Assembly (NCBI GenBank): GCA_002384855.1
Contig: DGBP01000060.1
Coordinates: 12,747-76,746, forward strand
Source: Nocardioidaceae bacterium UBA4001
GTDB taxonomy: Bacteria; Actinomycetota; Actinomycetes; Propionibacteriales; Nocardioidaceae
DNA length: 64,000 bases
Direction of reading: 5' to 3'
The notes under the pieces: model-generated
Databases searched by the model: none
Seen by the model: only the letters and a program-made list of their open reading frames with translations
What the model was told of the DNA's origin: nothing
Position numbers and translations under genes: made by a program
Shown: piece by piece, positions 50,108 to 57,311 of the stretch
Position numbering within the stretch: position 1 is the first letter of the stretch
Layout of the letters: each line of letters opens with the position of its first letter

Positions 50108-50437
50108 ATGCGCGAGGTCGACATCGACCAGTTCGCACAGGCTCACGCCGAGGGGGCGAGGGTCGTCGACGTCCGCGAGGCGCGGGAGTACGTCTCGGGT
50201 CACGTGGAAGGCGCCGAACTCATCCCGATGGGTTACGTCCCCAGCCAGATGGCGCGGCTCCCCAAGGACGAGCCCGTCTACCTCATCTGCCGCACCGGCA
50301 ACCGCTCGCTCGCGATGGCGGATTTTCTGCGAGCCTCGGGGTACGACGCACGATCAGTGGCGGGCGGCACCGTGGCCTGGGCGAGGTCCGGCCGCGAGCT
50401 GGTCGAGGGCAGGGAGCCCAGCCGCCAGGCCGCGTGA
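50108..50437 (+). CDS. single-domain rhodanese (sulfurtransferase)
   Basis: A 109-residue rhodanese domain: RVVDVREAREYVSGHVEGAELIPMG and the active-site loop CRTGNRS with Cys 61. It moves sulfane sulfur between thiols. ATG at 50108 follows GGAAGGGAG. First gene of the plus-strand operon under the 50068 operator; comparable to CstA-like proteins of cst operons in function, not in domain number. Codon use matches the chromosome. Confidence 0.92.
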   Translation: MREVDIDQFAQAHAEGARVVDVREAREYVSGHVEGAELIPMGYVPSQMARLPKDEPVYLICRTGNRSLAMADFLRASGYDARSVAGGTVAWARSGRELVEGREPSRQAA

Positions 50438-50459
50438 ACACGCATGAGAGGAGCGCATC

Positions 50460-51827
50460 GTGACCGACATCGAGATCCGCACCCTGGAGACCCCGTCGCT
50501 GGGGGACCGCAGCTACCTCGTGCACGACGGCGAGGTCGCCTTCGTCGTCGACCCACAGCGTGACATCGACCGGGTCCTCGAGCTCGCTTCGAAGGAGGGC
50601 GTGCGGGTGACGCACGTCTTCGAGACGCACATCCACAACGACTACGTGACCGGGGGCCTCGCCCTGGCCCGCGAGACGGGGGCGGCCTACCACGTCAACG
50701 CCGACGACGAGGTGAGCTTCGACCGGGAGCCGATCCGCGACGGGGCAGCCGTCGCGGTCGGCGACCGGATGACCGTCCGGGCGATCCACACCCCCGGCCA
50801 CACCTTCACGCACCTGTCCTACGCCGTGGAGGCCGACGGCTCGCCGCTGGCAGTCTTCACCGGCGGCTCGCTGCTGTACGGCGCCACCGGGCGCCCGGAC
50901 CTGCTGGGCGAGGAGCACACGGAGGAGCTGACCCACCTCCAGCACCGCTCCGCCCAGCGGCTCGCCGAGCTCCCCGACGCCACCGAGGTCTACCCCACGC
51001 ACGGCTTCGGCAGCTTCTGTGCGGCCGGCTCCTCCGATGCCGACCTCACCGAGTCGACGATCGGGCGCGAGAAGACCGCCAACCCCGCGCTCACGGAGAG
51101 CGAGGAGGAGTACGTCCGCCAGATCGTCGAGGGCCTCGACGTCTACCCGGCGTACTACGCGCAGATGGGCCCGGCCAACGCCGGTGGCCCCGGCGCGCCC
51201 GACCTCACCCCGCCGGAGACGGCGGACGCCGAGGAGCTCCGCCGCCGGCTGGAGGCCGGGGAGTGGCTGGTGGACCTGCGCACCCGGACCGCGTTCGCGG
51301 CCGGGCACGCGCCGGGCACCTACAACTTCGGCATCGACGGCCAGTTCTCCACCTACGTCGGCTGGATCATGAGGTGGGGCACCCCGATCACACTGCTCGG
51401 CGAGTCCGAGGAGCAGGTCGCAGAGGCCCAGCGCGAGCTGGCCCGCATCGGCATCGACCGTCCGGCCGCCCGGGCGACCGGGAAGCCGGAGGACTGGACC
51501 GCCGAGGAGCTCGGCACCTTCCCCATCGCGACCTTCGCCGAGCTCGCCGACGTCCGCCACCATCGCGAGGTGGTCGTCCTCGACGTGCGGACCGCGTCGG
51601 AGTTCCGCGACGGCCACGTCGAGGGCGCGGTGAACCTGCCGATCCACGAGATCGCCGACCGCGTCGGGGACGTCCCCGACGGAGAGCTGTGGGTGCACTG
51701 CGGCAGCGGCTACCGGTCCTCGATCGCCGCGTCGTTCCTCGCCGCGGCCGGACGTCGCCAGATGGTCATGGTCGACGACGAGTTCTCGAAGGCCGCGGAG
51801 GCCGGCCTTCAGATCACCACGGAGTAG
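50460..51827 (+). CDS. persulfide-dioxygenase-type MBL-fold / rhodanese fusion
   Basis: A 455-residue fusion. Residues 1-240 are a metallo-beta-lactamase fold with THIHNDYVTGG (His 57, His 59, Asp 61), HTPGHT (His 114) and GRPDLLG (Asp 147), the ETHE1/persulfide dioxygenase pattern that oxidises glutathione-type persulfide to sulfite. Two rhodanese domains follow: one at about 262-350 without an active Cys, one at about 360-452 with CGSGYRSS (Cys 414). The arrangement resembles CstB. In this organism the natural substrate may be mycothiol persulfide. GTG 50460 is 22 nt after the rhodanese gene. Confidence 0.88.
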   Translation: MTDIEIRTLETPSLGDRSYLVHDGEVAFVVDPQRDIDRVLELASKEGVRVTHVFETHIHNDYVTGGLALARETGAAYHVNADDEVSFDREPIRDGAAVAVGDRMTVRAIHTPGHTFTHLSYAVEADGSPLAVFTGGSLLYGATGRPDLLGEEHTEELTHLQHRSAQRLAELPDATEVYPTHGFGSFCAAGSSDADLTESTIGREKTANPALTESEEEYVRQIVEGLDVYPAYYAQMGPANAGGPGAPDLTPPETADAEELRRRLEAGEWLVDLRTRTAFAAGHAPGTYNFGIDGQFSTYVGWIMRWGTPITLLGESEEQVAEAQRELARIGIDRPAARATGKPEDWTAEELGTFPIATFAELADVRHHREVVVLDVRTASEFRDGHVEGAVNLPIHEIADRVGDVPDGELWVHCGSGYRSSIAASFLAAAGRRQMVMVDDEFSKAAEAGLQITTE

Positions 51828-51841
51828 GAGAAAAGAGCCGC

Positions 51842-52204
51842 ATGGGGTTCCTCGACACCCTGTTCAAGAAGCCGTACCGCGTCGTCGACCCGGACGAGGC
51901 CAAGGAGGCGATGGAGCGGGGCGCGGTCCTGCTCGACGTCCGCGAGTCCCACGAGTGGCGCAGCGGGCACGCCCCGAAGGCCCGGCACATCCCGCTGAGC
52001 CAGCTCAGCACGCGCGCCAAGGAGCTTCCCCGCAACCGGGAGATCCTCGTCGTGTGCCGCTCGGGCAACCGGTCCGCGCGCGCAGCACGGATGCTCGCGG
52101 CCCAGCGCACCGACGTCGCCAACATCAAGGGCGGCATGGGCGCCTGGGTGCGCCACGGGCACCCCGTGGTCGCCAAGGGCGGCGGCCCGGGCCGGGTGGC
52201 CTGA
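51842..52204 (+). CDS. second single-domain rhodanese
   Basis: A 120-residue rhodanese: VLLDVRESHEWRSGHAPKARHIPLS and active-site loop CRSGNRS (Cys 72), ending in a Gly/Lys-rich tail. The N-terminal MGFLDTLFKKPY is a short amphipathic stretch that may touch the membrane. AGGAGAAAAG precedes ATG 51842. It lies 14 nt after the fusion gene and closes the operon. Confidence 0.92.
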   Translation: MGFLDTLFKKPYRVVDPDEAKEAMERGAVLLDVRESHEWRSGHAPKARHIPLSQLSTRAKELPRNREILVVCRSGNRSARAARMLAAQRTDVANIKGGMGAWVRHGHPVVAKGGGPGRVA

Positions 52205-52274
52205 GGACCCCCGGTGCACCGCTCTCGACGCAGCCGGGAATGATTTCCCGGTCGATGTCGTTGAGGGGTTTGCA

Positions 52275-52298
52275 AACTATACCCCCCGGGGTATAGTT
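52275..52298. promoter_or_regulatory. perfect CsoR/CstR-type operator before the Cys-rich peptide gene
   Basis: Arms AACTATACCCC and GGGGTATAGTT around CC form a perfect 24-nt palindrome, the longest of the three sites here. It lies 37 nt before the 38-codon gene. Confidence 0.85.
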
Positions 52299-52335
52299 GG
52301 AGACAGGTAACCCACCGACCTACTTGGAGTTCATC

Positions 52336-52452
52336 ATGTGTTTCCCGGTCAACTGCCCCTCCTGCAAGAAGACCACCTGGGACGGCTGCGGCATGCACGT
52401 CGACACCGTCATGGCCAGCGTCCCGGACGAGCGCAAGTGCGAGTGCCGCTGA
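52336..52452 (+). CDS. 38-residue Cys-rich peptide
   Basis: A short frame, ATG 52336 to TGA 52450-52452. The product has six Cys (2, 7, 10, 18, 35, 37) and His 21, laid out as MCFPVNCPSCKKTTWDGCG then MHVDTV and RKCECR. CPSC plus CGMH resembles a zinc-ribbon or metallothionein-like knuckle. The conserved look of KTTW-GCG-HV suggests a family of small actinobacterial proteins I have no name for. TTGGAG at 52324 is a possible ribosome-binding site. It has its own operator and terminator and lies 131 nt after the rhodanese operon, so it should respond to the same signal. Confidence 0.72.
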   Translation: MCFPVNCPSCKKTTWDGCGMHVDTVMASVPDERKCECR

Positions 52453-52508
52453 TCTGAGTCCGGCACGCTCCGCGGGTACGAGGCGGAGCAACCGCGACCG
52501 ACACGTCA

Positions 52509-52542
52509 CCAGCCCCCTTCCGTCACCACGGCAGGGGGCTGG
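52509..52542 (+). terminator. hairpin terminator after the Cys-rich peptide gene
   Basis: CCAGCCCCCT (52509-52518) pairs with AGGGGGCTGG (52533-52542) around a 14-nt loop; TTTC follows shortly after. Confidence 0.7.
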
Positions 52543-52595
52543 CGGCTTTCCGGGACGGTAACGTCGCTCGGGAGACGCATGACGGAAGGATCCCG

Positions 52596-52817
52596 ATGGT
52601 GAACCGGCTGGCGAACGCGACTTCGCCGTACCTCCTGCAGCACAAGGACAACCCCGTCGACTGGTGGGAGTGGGGGCCCGGGGCCTTCGCGGAGGCCCGC
52701 CGGCGCGACGTCCCGGTCCTGCTCAGCATCGGGTACGCCGCCTGCCACTGGTGCCACGACGTTGACCGGTTGGCGGCTGTCGACGGAAATCAGCGAAACC
52801 GCAGGTCAGCGGCCTAG
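52596..52817 (+). pseudogene. yyaL-type (DUF255 thioredoxin-domain) gene cut by the element
   Basis: The first 54 codons are a perfect start of the long YyaL/Rv1084-type protein: MVNRLANATSPYLLQHKDNP, VDWWEWGPGAFAEARRRDVP and SIGYAACHWCH. The normal continuation (VMAHESFEDE in relatives, then about 600 residues) is absent: from 52758 the sequence is unrelated and the frame stops at 52817. The gene has a good site (GGAAGGATCC) and is in the place expected from the mca-Rv1083-Rv1084 order. The break marks the left end of the mobile element; the 3' part should lie beyond its right end. Confidence 0.85.
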
Positions 52818-52930
52818 TGGCGGTTCGCGTCGAATCGGCCAGTGCCGCCGTTGGACACCGATTCCGGGGCTTCGTGCATCACTTTCGTGCATCACTTTGG
52901 CCCCATCACTGGCAACCCAGTGGCAGCCGT
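52758..52930. other. left end of the integrative element
   Basis: No gene. It starts at the yyaL break. It has a 13-nt tandem repeat TTCGTGCATCACT (52871-52883 and 52884-52896) and a hairpin CACTGG-CAAC-CCAGTG (52907-52922) that may terminate the minus-strand gene ending at 52931. CCACTGG also occurs in yyaL just before the break (52746-52752). Confidence 0.5.
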
Positions 52931-54022
52931 TCAGAGCAGGTCGGCGAGCAGGTTCGCGCCGGGGAGCAGCGAGCGCGCAGATGGTCCCGGGGACCATTCT
53001 GATCGGGTCCGGGCGATGAGGTCGAGGGCCTGCAGCTGGTGTGCCAGGTTGTAGAGCTCGTCCTGCACGTCACGGATGGTGATGGGCTTCCCGCCCCGGC
53101 TCCACCCGTGGCCGAGCAGGGGATGTACTTGGGACGCGATGTCGGCGACCTGCAGTGGGCCGCGGGCTGCGACCAGGGCGACGGCACGTTCCGACACCAT
53201 GGTGGAGAACAGGCCGGGCTCGAACCAGGAGCGGAGTCGTCGTACGGTCTCCCTCTCGTCGGCCGCGGCCTTGGTCGGGCGCAGCACGCTGTTGGCGAGG
53301 CGGACCAGCCGGACGTGCCGCAGCAGGTCGTGCAGGACCGCCAGGGGGAGCAGGTCCTCCTCGATCGAGGCGGGTCGTCCCATCGGATTCCAGTCAGGGC
53401 GCTGTTCCTGCACGGCGCGGACCACTGTTCGGGGCAGCCGGCCGCCAGGGGTGAGCTTGACGCCGTCCGCGAGCAGGTCCAGCGCGAGGCGGACGCTCTC
53501 GGGTACGGCGCCGACTGCGTCGCGGACTCGCTGCGATGTCGCCTCTTGGTCGAACGGCTTCAGGCGGTCGCCCGTCCACGTCCGCATGGACTCGTGCTCT
53601 CGGTGGCGTGGGTCGGCCAGGGCGTCGAGCAGGTCGGCGTAGCCGCCGACGCCGCCGCAGTCCTCCGGCGGGCAGGCGCCTTCGCCGTACACGCAGCACG
53701 GCCGGTCGTCGCCTCGGCCCAGAACCTCGACGTCGTGCAGCCACCCGTCGCCGAGGTCGTAGGCGTAGACGAAGCGGGGTGGCAGCGTGGACAGGCGTAC
53801 GCCGCGCTCGTCGACTTCGTCATCGTCCTCGAACTCCTCGAAAGGGATCGTGTAGACCGCGTCGTCAGTGCGGAACTGGTGCAGGTGCGAGTTAGTCCAG
53901 CCGATGGCGACCTGCAGCACCTCGTGGAGCTCGTCGAGGGTGATCGCGGCCGGCACGTCGATGACGCGCTCCACCTGCGGCACGACCTCGCGCATGGTGA
54001 CCCGCAGCCTGAGCGTCTTCAC
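52931..54022 (-). CDS. plasmid pRiA4b ORF-3-like protein
   Basis: A 363-residue protein. The first 190 residues are the pRiA4b ORF-3 (PF07929) domain: LRLRVTMREVVPQVERVIDV, LHEVLQVAIGWTNSHLHQF, FVYAYDLGDGWLHDVEVLG, then a Cys-rich PCCVYGEGACPPEDCGGVGGY. The C-terminal half is helical and unassigned. The domain is common on plasmids and elements; its function is unknown. GTG 54022 overlaps the upstream stop (GTGA), so it is translated with the SEC-C gene. A longer frame to 54106 overlaps that gene out of phase. Confidence 0.82.
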   Translation of the reverse strand: MKTLRLRVTMREVVPQVERVIDVPAAITLDELHEVLQVAIGWTNSHLHQFRTDDAVYTIPFEEFEDDDEVDERGVRLSTLPPRFVYAYDLGDGWLHDVEVLGRGDDRPCCVYGEGACPPEDCGGVGGYADLLDALADPRHREHESMRTWTGDRLKPFDQEATSQRVRDAVGAVPESVRLALDLLADGVKLTPGGRLPRTVVRAVQEQRPDWNPMGRPASIEEDLLPLAVLHDLLRHVRLVRLANSVLRPTKAAADERETVRRLRSWFEPGLFSTMVSERAVALVAARGPLQVADIASQVHPLLGHGWSRGGKPITIRDVQDELYNLAHQLQALDLIARTRSEWSPGPSARSLLPGANLLADLL

Positions 54023-55101
54023 TGCGGAACCCCGGGGGCTCCACAGCATTTCTTGTACTTGCGTCCTGAGTCGCACCAGCAGGGATCGTTGCGTCCCGGC
54101 GGCCACGTGACCGTGCGCGACGGATCTCGTGCCACGTCGGCTGCGTACTGGGCCCGCAGCTGCGCGGGGTCTGGTTCGTCAGGGGCGTTGTCAGCCACCC
54201 AGGGGTTGAACTCGGCGGCCCTGACCGGTACGACGGAAAGTCGAGGCATGCCGGCCTCGGAGTGGGCGCGCAGCCTGCCCTCCATGCGCCGGCAGTACGC
54301 GACGTGGGTGACCGGTTTACCGTCCTCGTCGTGCAGCAGCGAGCTGTCGCTGAGGTCCGGCCAGCGCTGGGGCCATTCGGCGTACTCGTCGGCGGGCAAC
54401 CAGGCGAGGGCAACCGGCATCTGCACGGGCGACTCAGCGACGGCACCGGCATCGCGGTCGATCGGGCGATCGGTCTGGGGGCGGATGGACGGGTCCCGTC
54501 GAGCCGGCGACGGCAATGAGGGCGTCGCGCTCTGGAGCTCGTCTGGATCGCGTCCCAGCTCTGCGAGCGAGGCACCTCGCAGGTCGCGGAGTTGGCCCAG
54601 CAGTCGCTCCGGGTCCCCGGTACCGACCGCGATCTCCAGTGCGCGCGTCAGCCAGTCCAGCGCCAGCTCGTGCTCCCCGATCGCGCCGTACTCCAGCCCC
54701 GCGTTGTTGTAGACCCACACGTCGTCGGGGGTGTCTGCTGCGACCGCCTCCCAGATCTCGGCGGCCTCGGCGAGCCGGCCGTGCCGGGTGAGGATCTCGG
54801 CGCGGCGGCACCGTGGATCCGGCTGACTCCTGTATCCCAGCTCGACGAGCAAGTCTGCCTCCCGCAGCGCCTCCTCGACCCGGCCGAGCCGGTCGTACAC
54901 CTCGACCAGTTCGCTGTGCAGCTCGCCTACGTCGAGGTACTCGCCTGCGGCGGCGTCACCCTCGCAGGTGGCGATGGCGTGTTCGAGGACCTCGACGTAC
55001 TGCGCTGCGGGGCCACGATTCGCTTGGCGGATCTCTGCCTCGAGTCGATCCAGGTCCTCAGTTCGCACCGCGACATCATGACGCACCCGGAGTACCGCCA
55101 C
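54019..55101 (-). CDS. TPR-like protein with C-terminal SEC-C zinc motif
   Basis: A 360-residue protein. The N-terminal half (about 30-185) is helical repeats of TPR type (ELVEVYDRLGRVEEALREAD, WVYNNAGLEYGAIGEHELAL). The C-terminus is the SEC-C motif GRNDPCWCDSGRKYKKCCG, four Cys that bind zinc and contact ribosomes or proteins in SecA and others. The middle is unassigned. GTG 55101. It forms an overlapping pair with the pRiA4b gene and is divergent from the nucleotidyltransferase gene. Role unknown. Confidence 0.8.
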   Translation of the reverse strand: MAVLRVRHDVAVRTEDLDRLEAEIRQANRGPAAQYVEVLEHAIATCEGDAAAGEYLDVGELHSELVEVYDRLGRVEEALREADLLVELGYRSQPDPRCRRAEILTRHGRLAEAAEIWEAVAADTPDDVWVYNNAGLEYGAIGEHELALDWLTRALEIAVGTGDPERLLGQLRDLRGASLAELGRDPDELQSATPSLPSPARRDPSIRPQTDRPIDRDAGAVAESPVQMPVALAWLPADEYAEWPQRWPDLSDSSLLHDEDGKPVTHVAYCRRMEGRLRAHSEAGMPRLSVVPVRAAEFNPWVADNAPDEPDPAQLRAQYAADVARDPSRTVTWPPGRNDPCWCDSGRKYKKCCGAPGVPQ

Positions 55102-55163
55102 GGCCCGCAGGGCACACCGTGCGACATGAGGGCGTGGGCAGGTCCAATGACGAAAATTCTGCT

Positions 55164-55189
55164 CACATGAACAGTATCCTGTTCATGTG
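55164..55189. promoter_or_regulatory. operator over the nucleotidyltransferase start codon
   Basis: Arms CACATGAACAG and CTGTTCATGTG around TATC. The right arm contains the GTG start codon at 55187, and the -10-like TATCCT (55175-55180) lies in the centre, 6 nt before GTG, so the mRNA is probably leaderless and a bound repressor would cover promoter and start. Confidence 0.8.
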
Positions 55190-55774
55190 GACTTCGGTGA
55201 ACCTTTTGGCGGCCTGATGCCCGGAGCGCGCGGTGCGGCGCTCGCTGTGCTGCTTCGCACGGGTGCGCCCCTGACCGGACGGCGCGTGCACGCGTTGGTC
55301 GCGGATCGCCACAGCCTGGGTGCCGTCCAACAGGCACTGCGAGACCTCGATCGCTTGGGGCTGATCACGACGGAGGCCATCGGGCGTGCCGGCGTGCACC
55401 GCATCAACGAAGGCCATGCAGCCATCGCCCCACTGCGTGCATTGGCCAGCCCGATCGAGACGCTGACGCGCGTCGTGGAGGAGACCGTGCGAGACGTCGA
55501 AGCCGTCATCGTGTTCGGATCAGTTGCTCGCGGCGACGCCCACGCAGACAGCGACGTCGACCTCGCCGTGATCGCCCCCGAGGGGTGGGACGGTAGGGAC
55601 GAACTGCAGCAGCAGGTCCAGGAGCGCCTCGGCAATGACTGCGACGTCCTGCACCTGACCGCCGACCACGTCAAGCTCGCTCCAGAGGATCGCGAGCCGG
55701 TCGTGTCCGAGATCCTCCGCGACGGGATCGCCCTGATCGGCACGATGCCGCGGCGCGGTCGGGTGGCGCCATGA
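55187..55774 (+). CDS. HTH-nucleotidyltransferase (MNT-type)
   Basis: A 195-residue protein. Residues 10-85 form a winged-helix-like domain (RRVHALVADRHSLGAVQQALRDLDRLGLI); from about 100 a minimal nucleotidyltransferase domain has VIVFGSVARGDAHADSDVDLAVI, i.e. GSx9-12DxD with catalytic Asp residues. Such proteins act as antitoxins that AMPylate partner toxins, or as stand-alone regulators. No HEPN partner is adjacent. GTG 55187 is inside an operator palindrome, so it probably represses itself. It precedes abiEi by 95 nt. Confidence 0.8.
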   Translation: MDFGEPFGGLMPGARGAALAVLLRTGAPLTGRRVHALVADRHSLGAVQQALRDLDRLGLITTEAIGRAGVHRINEGHAAIAPLRALASPIETLTRVVEETVRDVEAVIVFGSVARGDAHADSDVDLAVIAPEGWDGRDELQQQVQERLGNDCDVLHLTADHVKLAPEDREPVVSEILRDGIALIGTMPRRGRVAP

Positions 55775-55832
55775 ACCGGAGAGCAGGAACCACGCCATGC
55801 TGGGCAAACGGATGGGTGAACACAGGCTTACC

Positions 55833-55869
55833 GTGGGCTATTCCGTATCAGTTTGATACGCTCTAGCAC
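55833..55869. promoter_or_regulatory. AbiE promoter operator (shared palindrome)
   Basis: The core is CGTATCA-GTT-TGATACG (55844-55860). The flanks GTGGGCTATTC and AGCAC extend the likeness to the perfect 16-nt palindrome at 59316-59350 in front of the Nmad genes. It lies directly before abiEi ATG 55870 and covers its probable -10. Confidence 0.8.
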
Positions 55870-56439
55870 ATGTCGATCCGCGACCAGGTCTTCGAACGGG
55901 CCATTGAGCATCACGGATACGTGACCACCCGTGATGCCCGAGAGCTCGGGATCGACCCTACCCAGCTTCGGCTGATGGCAGCTCGTGGTCGTCTCGAGCG
56001 GGTGGCGCGCGGTGTCTATCGGGTGCCGGTCCTGCCCAGGACTGAGTACGACGAGCTGGCGGAGGCGATCGCCTGGACCTTGGGCAGGGGAGTGGTCTCG
56101 CACGAGTCGGCGTTGGTCCTGCATGGCCTGTCCGATGTGAACCCGTCGCGGATCCACATGACAGTCCCGCGCGACAACCACCCGCGCGCTGCCGGGGGCG
56201 AGCTCTATCGGCTCCACCGCCGCGTGCTGAAGCCCGAGGACGTGACAGAGAAGGATGATCTTCCTGTCACGACGGTGGTGAGGACGATCCGTGACTGTCT
56301 CGCGGCCGGAACCGACCCCGGGCAACTTCGTCGGGCACTCGATCAGGCGGTGACCGAGGGGCTGGTTCGTCCTCGCGAGGTCGACACGCTGCATGAAGAA
56401 ATCGACAACCACGGCACTTCGGGAAAGACGCGAGGATGA
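55870..56439 (+). CDS. abiEi: AbiEi-type antitoxin / transcriptional regulator
   Basis: A 189-residue protein with the N-terminal winged helix of AbiEi (HHGYVTTRDARELGIDPTQLRLMAARGRLERVARGVYRV) and the C-terminal antitoxin domain (VSHESALVLHGLSDVNPSRIHMTVP, TTVVRTIRDCLAAG). AbiEi binds inverted repeats in its own promoter and counteracts the AbiEii toxin (type IV system). ATG 55870 is 1 nt past the operator. The 3' end overlaps abiEii by 4 nt. Lower codon GC than the chromosome agrees with transfer. Confidence 0.9.
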   Translation: MSIRDQVFERAIEHHGYVTTRDARELGIDPTQLRLMAARGRLERVARGVYRVPVLPRTEYDELAEAIAWTLGRGVVSHESALVLHGLSDVNPSRIHMTVPRDNHPRAAGGELYRLHRRVLKPEDVTEKDDLPVTTVVRTIRDCLAAGTDPGQLRRALDQAVTEGLVRPREVDTLHEEIDNHGTSGKTRG

Positions 56440-57311
56440 CCGCGCGCTACGACTCCTCCCCTTCGAACCTGCGCGCGCTGCGAGACCGACTCACCGCGGC
56501 CGCGAAACGCGAGGGAGTCGTCTTCGGTCGACTCCAGCAGCACGTCGGGGTCCTGGTTGTCGCGCAGTTCATGAATCTTGCAGCCGATGAGCCGGGTGCG
56601 CCGGTGTTGCTGGTGAAGGGCGGCGCCTCGCTGGAGTTGCGACGTGGCATCCCGGAGTCGCGTACGTCGAAGGATCTTGACGCGGTCATTCGCGGTGACA
56701 TCGAAACCGTCTATGAGCGACTCGCCGATGCTGGCGCCGTCGGCTGGGAAGGATTCACCGCCACCTTCACAGCTCCGGTGGCCTTCGAGGTGCCCGGGTT
56801 GGTGGCCAAGCCTCACCGCCTGACGGCCAAGCTGGCGTATCGGGGCAAGCCGTTCGTCTCCGTCCCGGTCGAGATCTCGCCGATTGAGGCGGGCAACGCC
56901 GAAGCGCACGACGTGATCGAGTCCGACGCCCTGACGCTTGTCGGCCTGTCATCGGCGGTCGCGGTTCCCTGCATGACGTTGCCTTGGCAGATTGCACAGA
57001 AGATTCACGCCGTCAGCGAGCCGGTCGAGCAGCCGCGGACCAACGATCGCGCCCGTGATCTCGTCGACCTCCAGTTGCTTGAAGCACTGACTGTCGACGA
57101 ACCGCTCGGAGATACGGATGCGGCATGCAGGGCCGTCTTCGAGGCCCGTGGCAGGCACCCTTGGCCGCCTGCCCTGGCTGCCCAGCCGGGCTGGGACGCG
57201 ATCTACGTCCGCGCACTGGAAGGACTCGAGGTGATCGGTATTGCTGCCACCGTCGATGACGCCCTTGTTCGCGTGCAGAACTTCGTCGACCGGATCGCCG
57301 CATCACGCTGA
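56436..57311 (+). CDS. abiEii: AbiEii-type nucleotidyltransferase toxin
   Basis: A 291-residue DUF1814/AbiEii protein. The nucleotidyltransferase motifs are VLLVKGGASLELRRG (motif I) and RTSKDLDAVI (the DxD), followed by VEISPIE and, near 185, LPWQIAQKIHAV with RDLVDLQLL. AbiEii/MenT-type toxins add nucleotides, for instance to tRNA acceptors, stopping growth during phage infection. ATG overlaps abiEi. Its last codons overlap the end of the convergent Nmad3 gene by 9 nt. Confidence 0.9.
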   Translation: MTARYDSSPSNLRALRDRLTAAAKREGVVFGRLQQHVGVLVVAQFMNLAADEPGAPVLLVKGGASLELRRGIPESRTSKDLDAVIRGDIETVYERLADAGAVGWEGFTATFTAPVAFEVPGLVAKPHRLTAKLAYRGKPFVSVPVEISPIEAGNAEAHDVIESDALTLVGLSSAVAVPCMTLPWQIAQKIHAVSEPVEQPRTNDRARDLVDLQLLEALTVDEPLGDTDAACRAVFEARGRHPWPPALAAQPGWDAIYVRALEGLEVIGIAATVDDALVRVQNFVDRIAASR

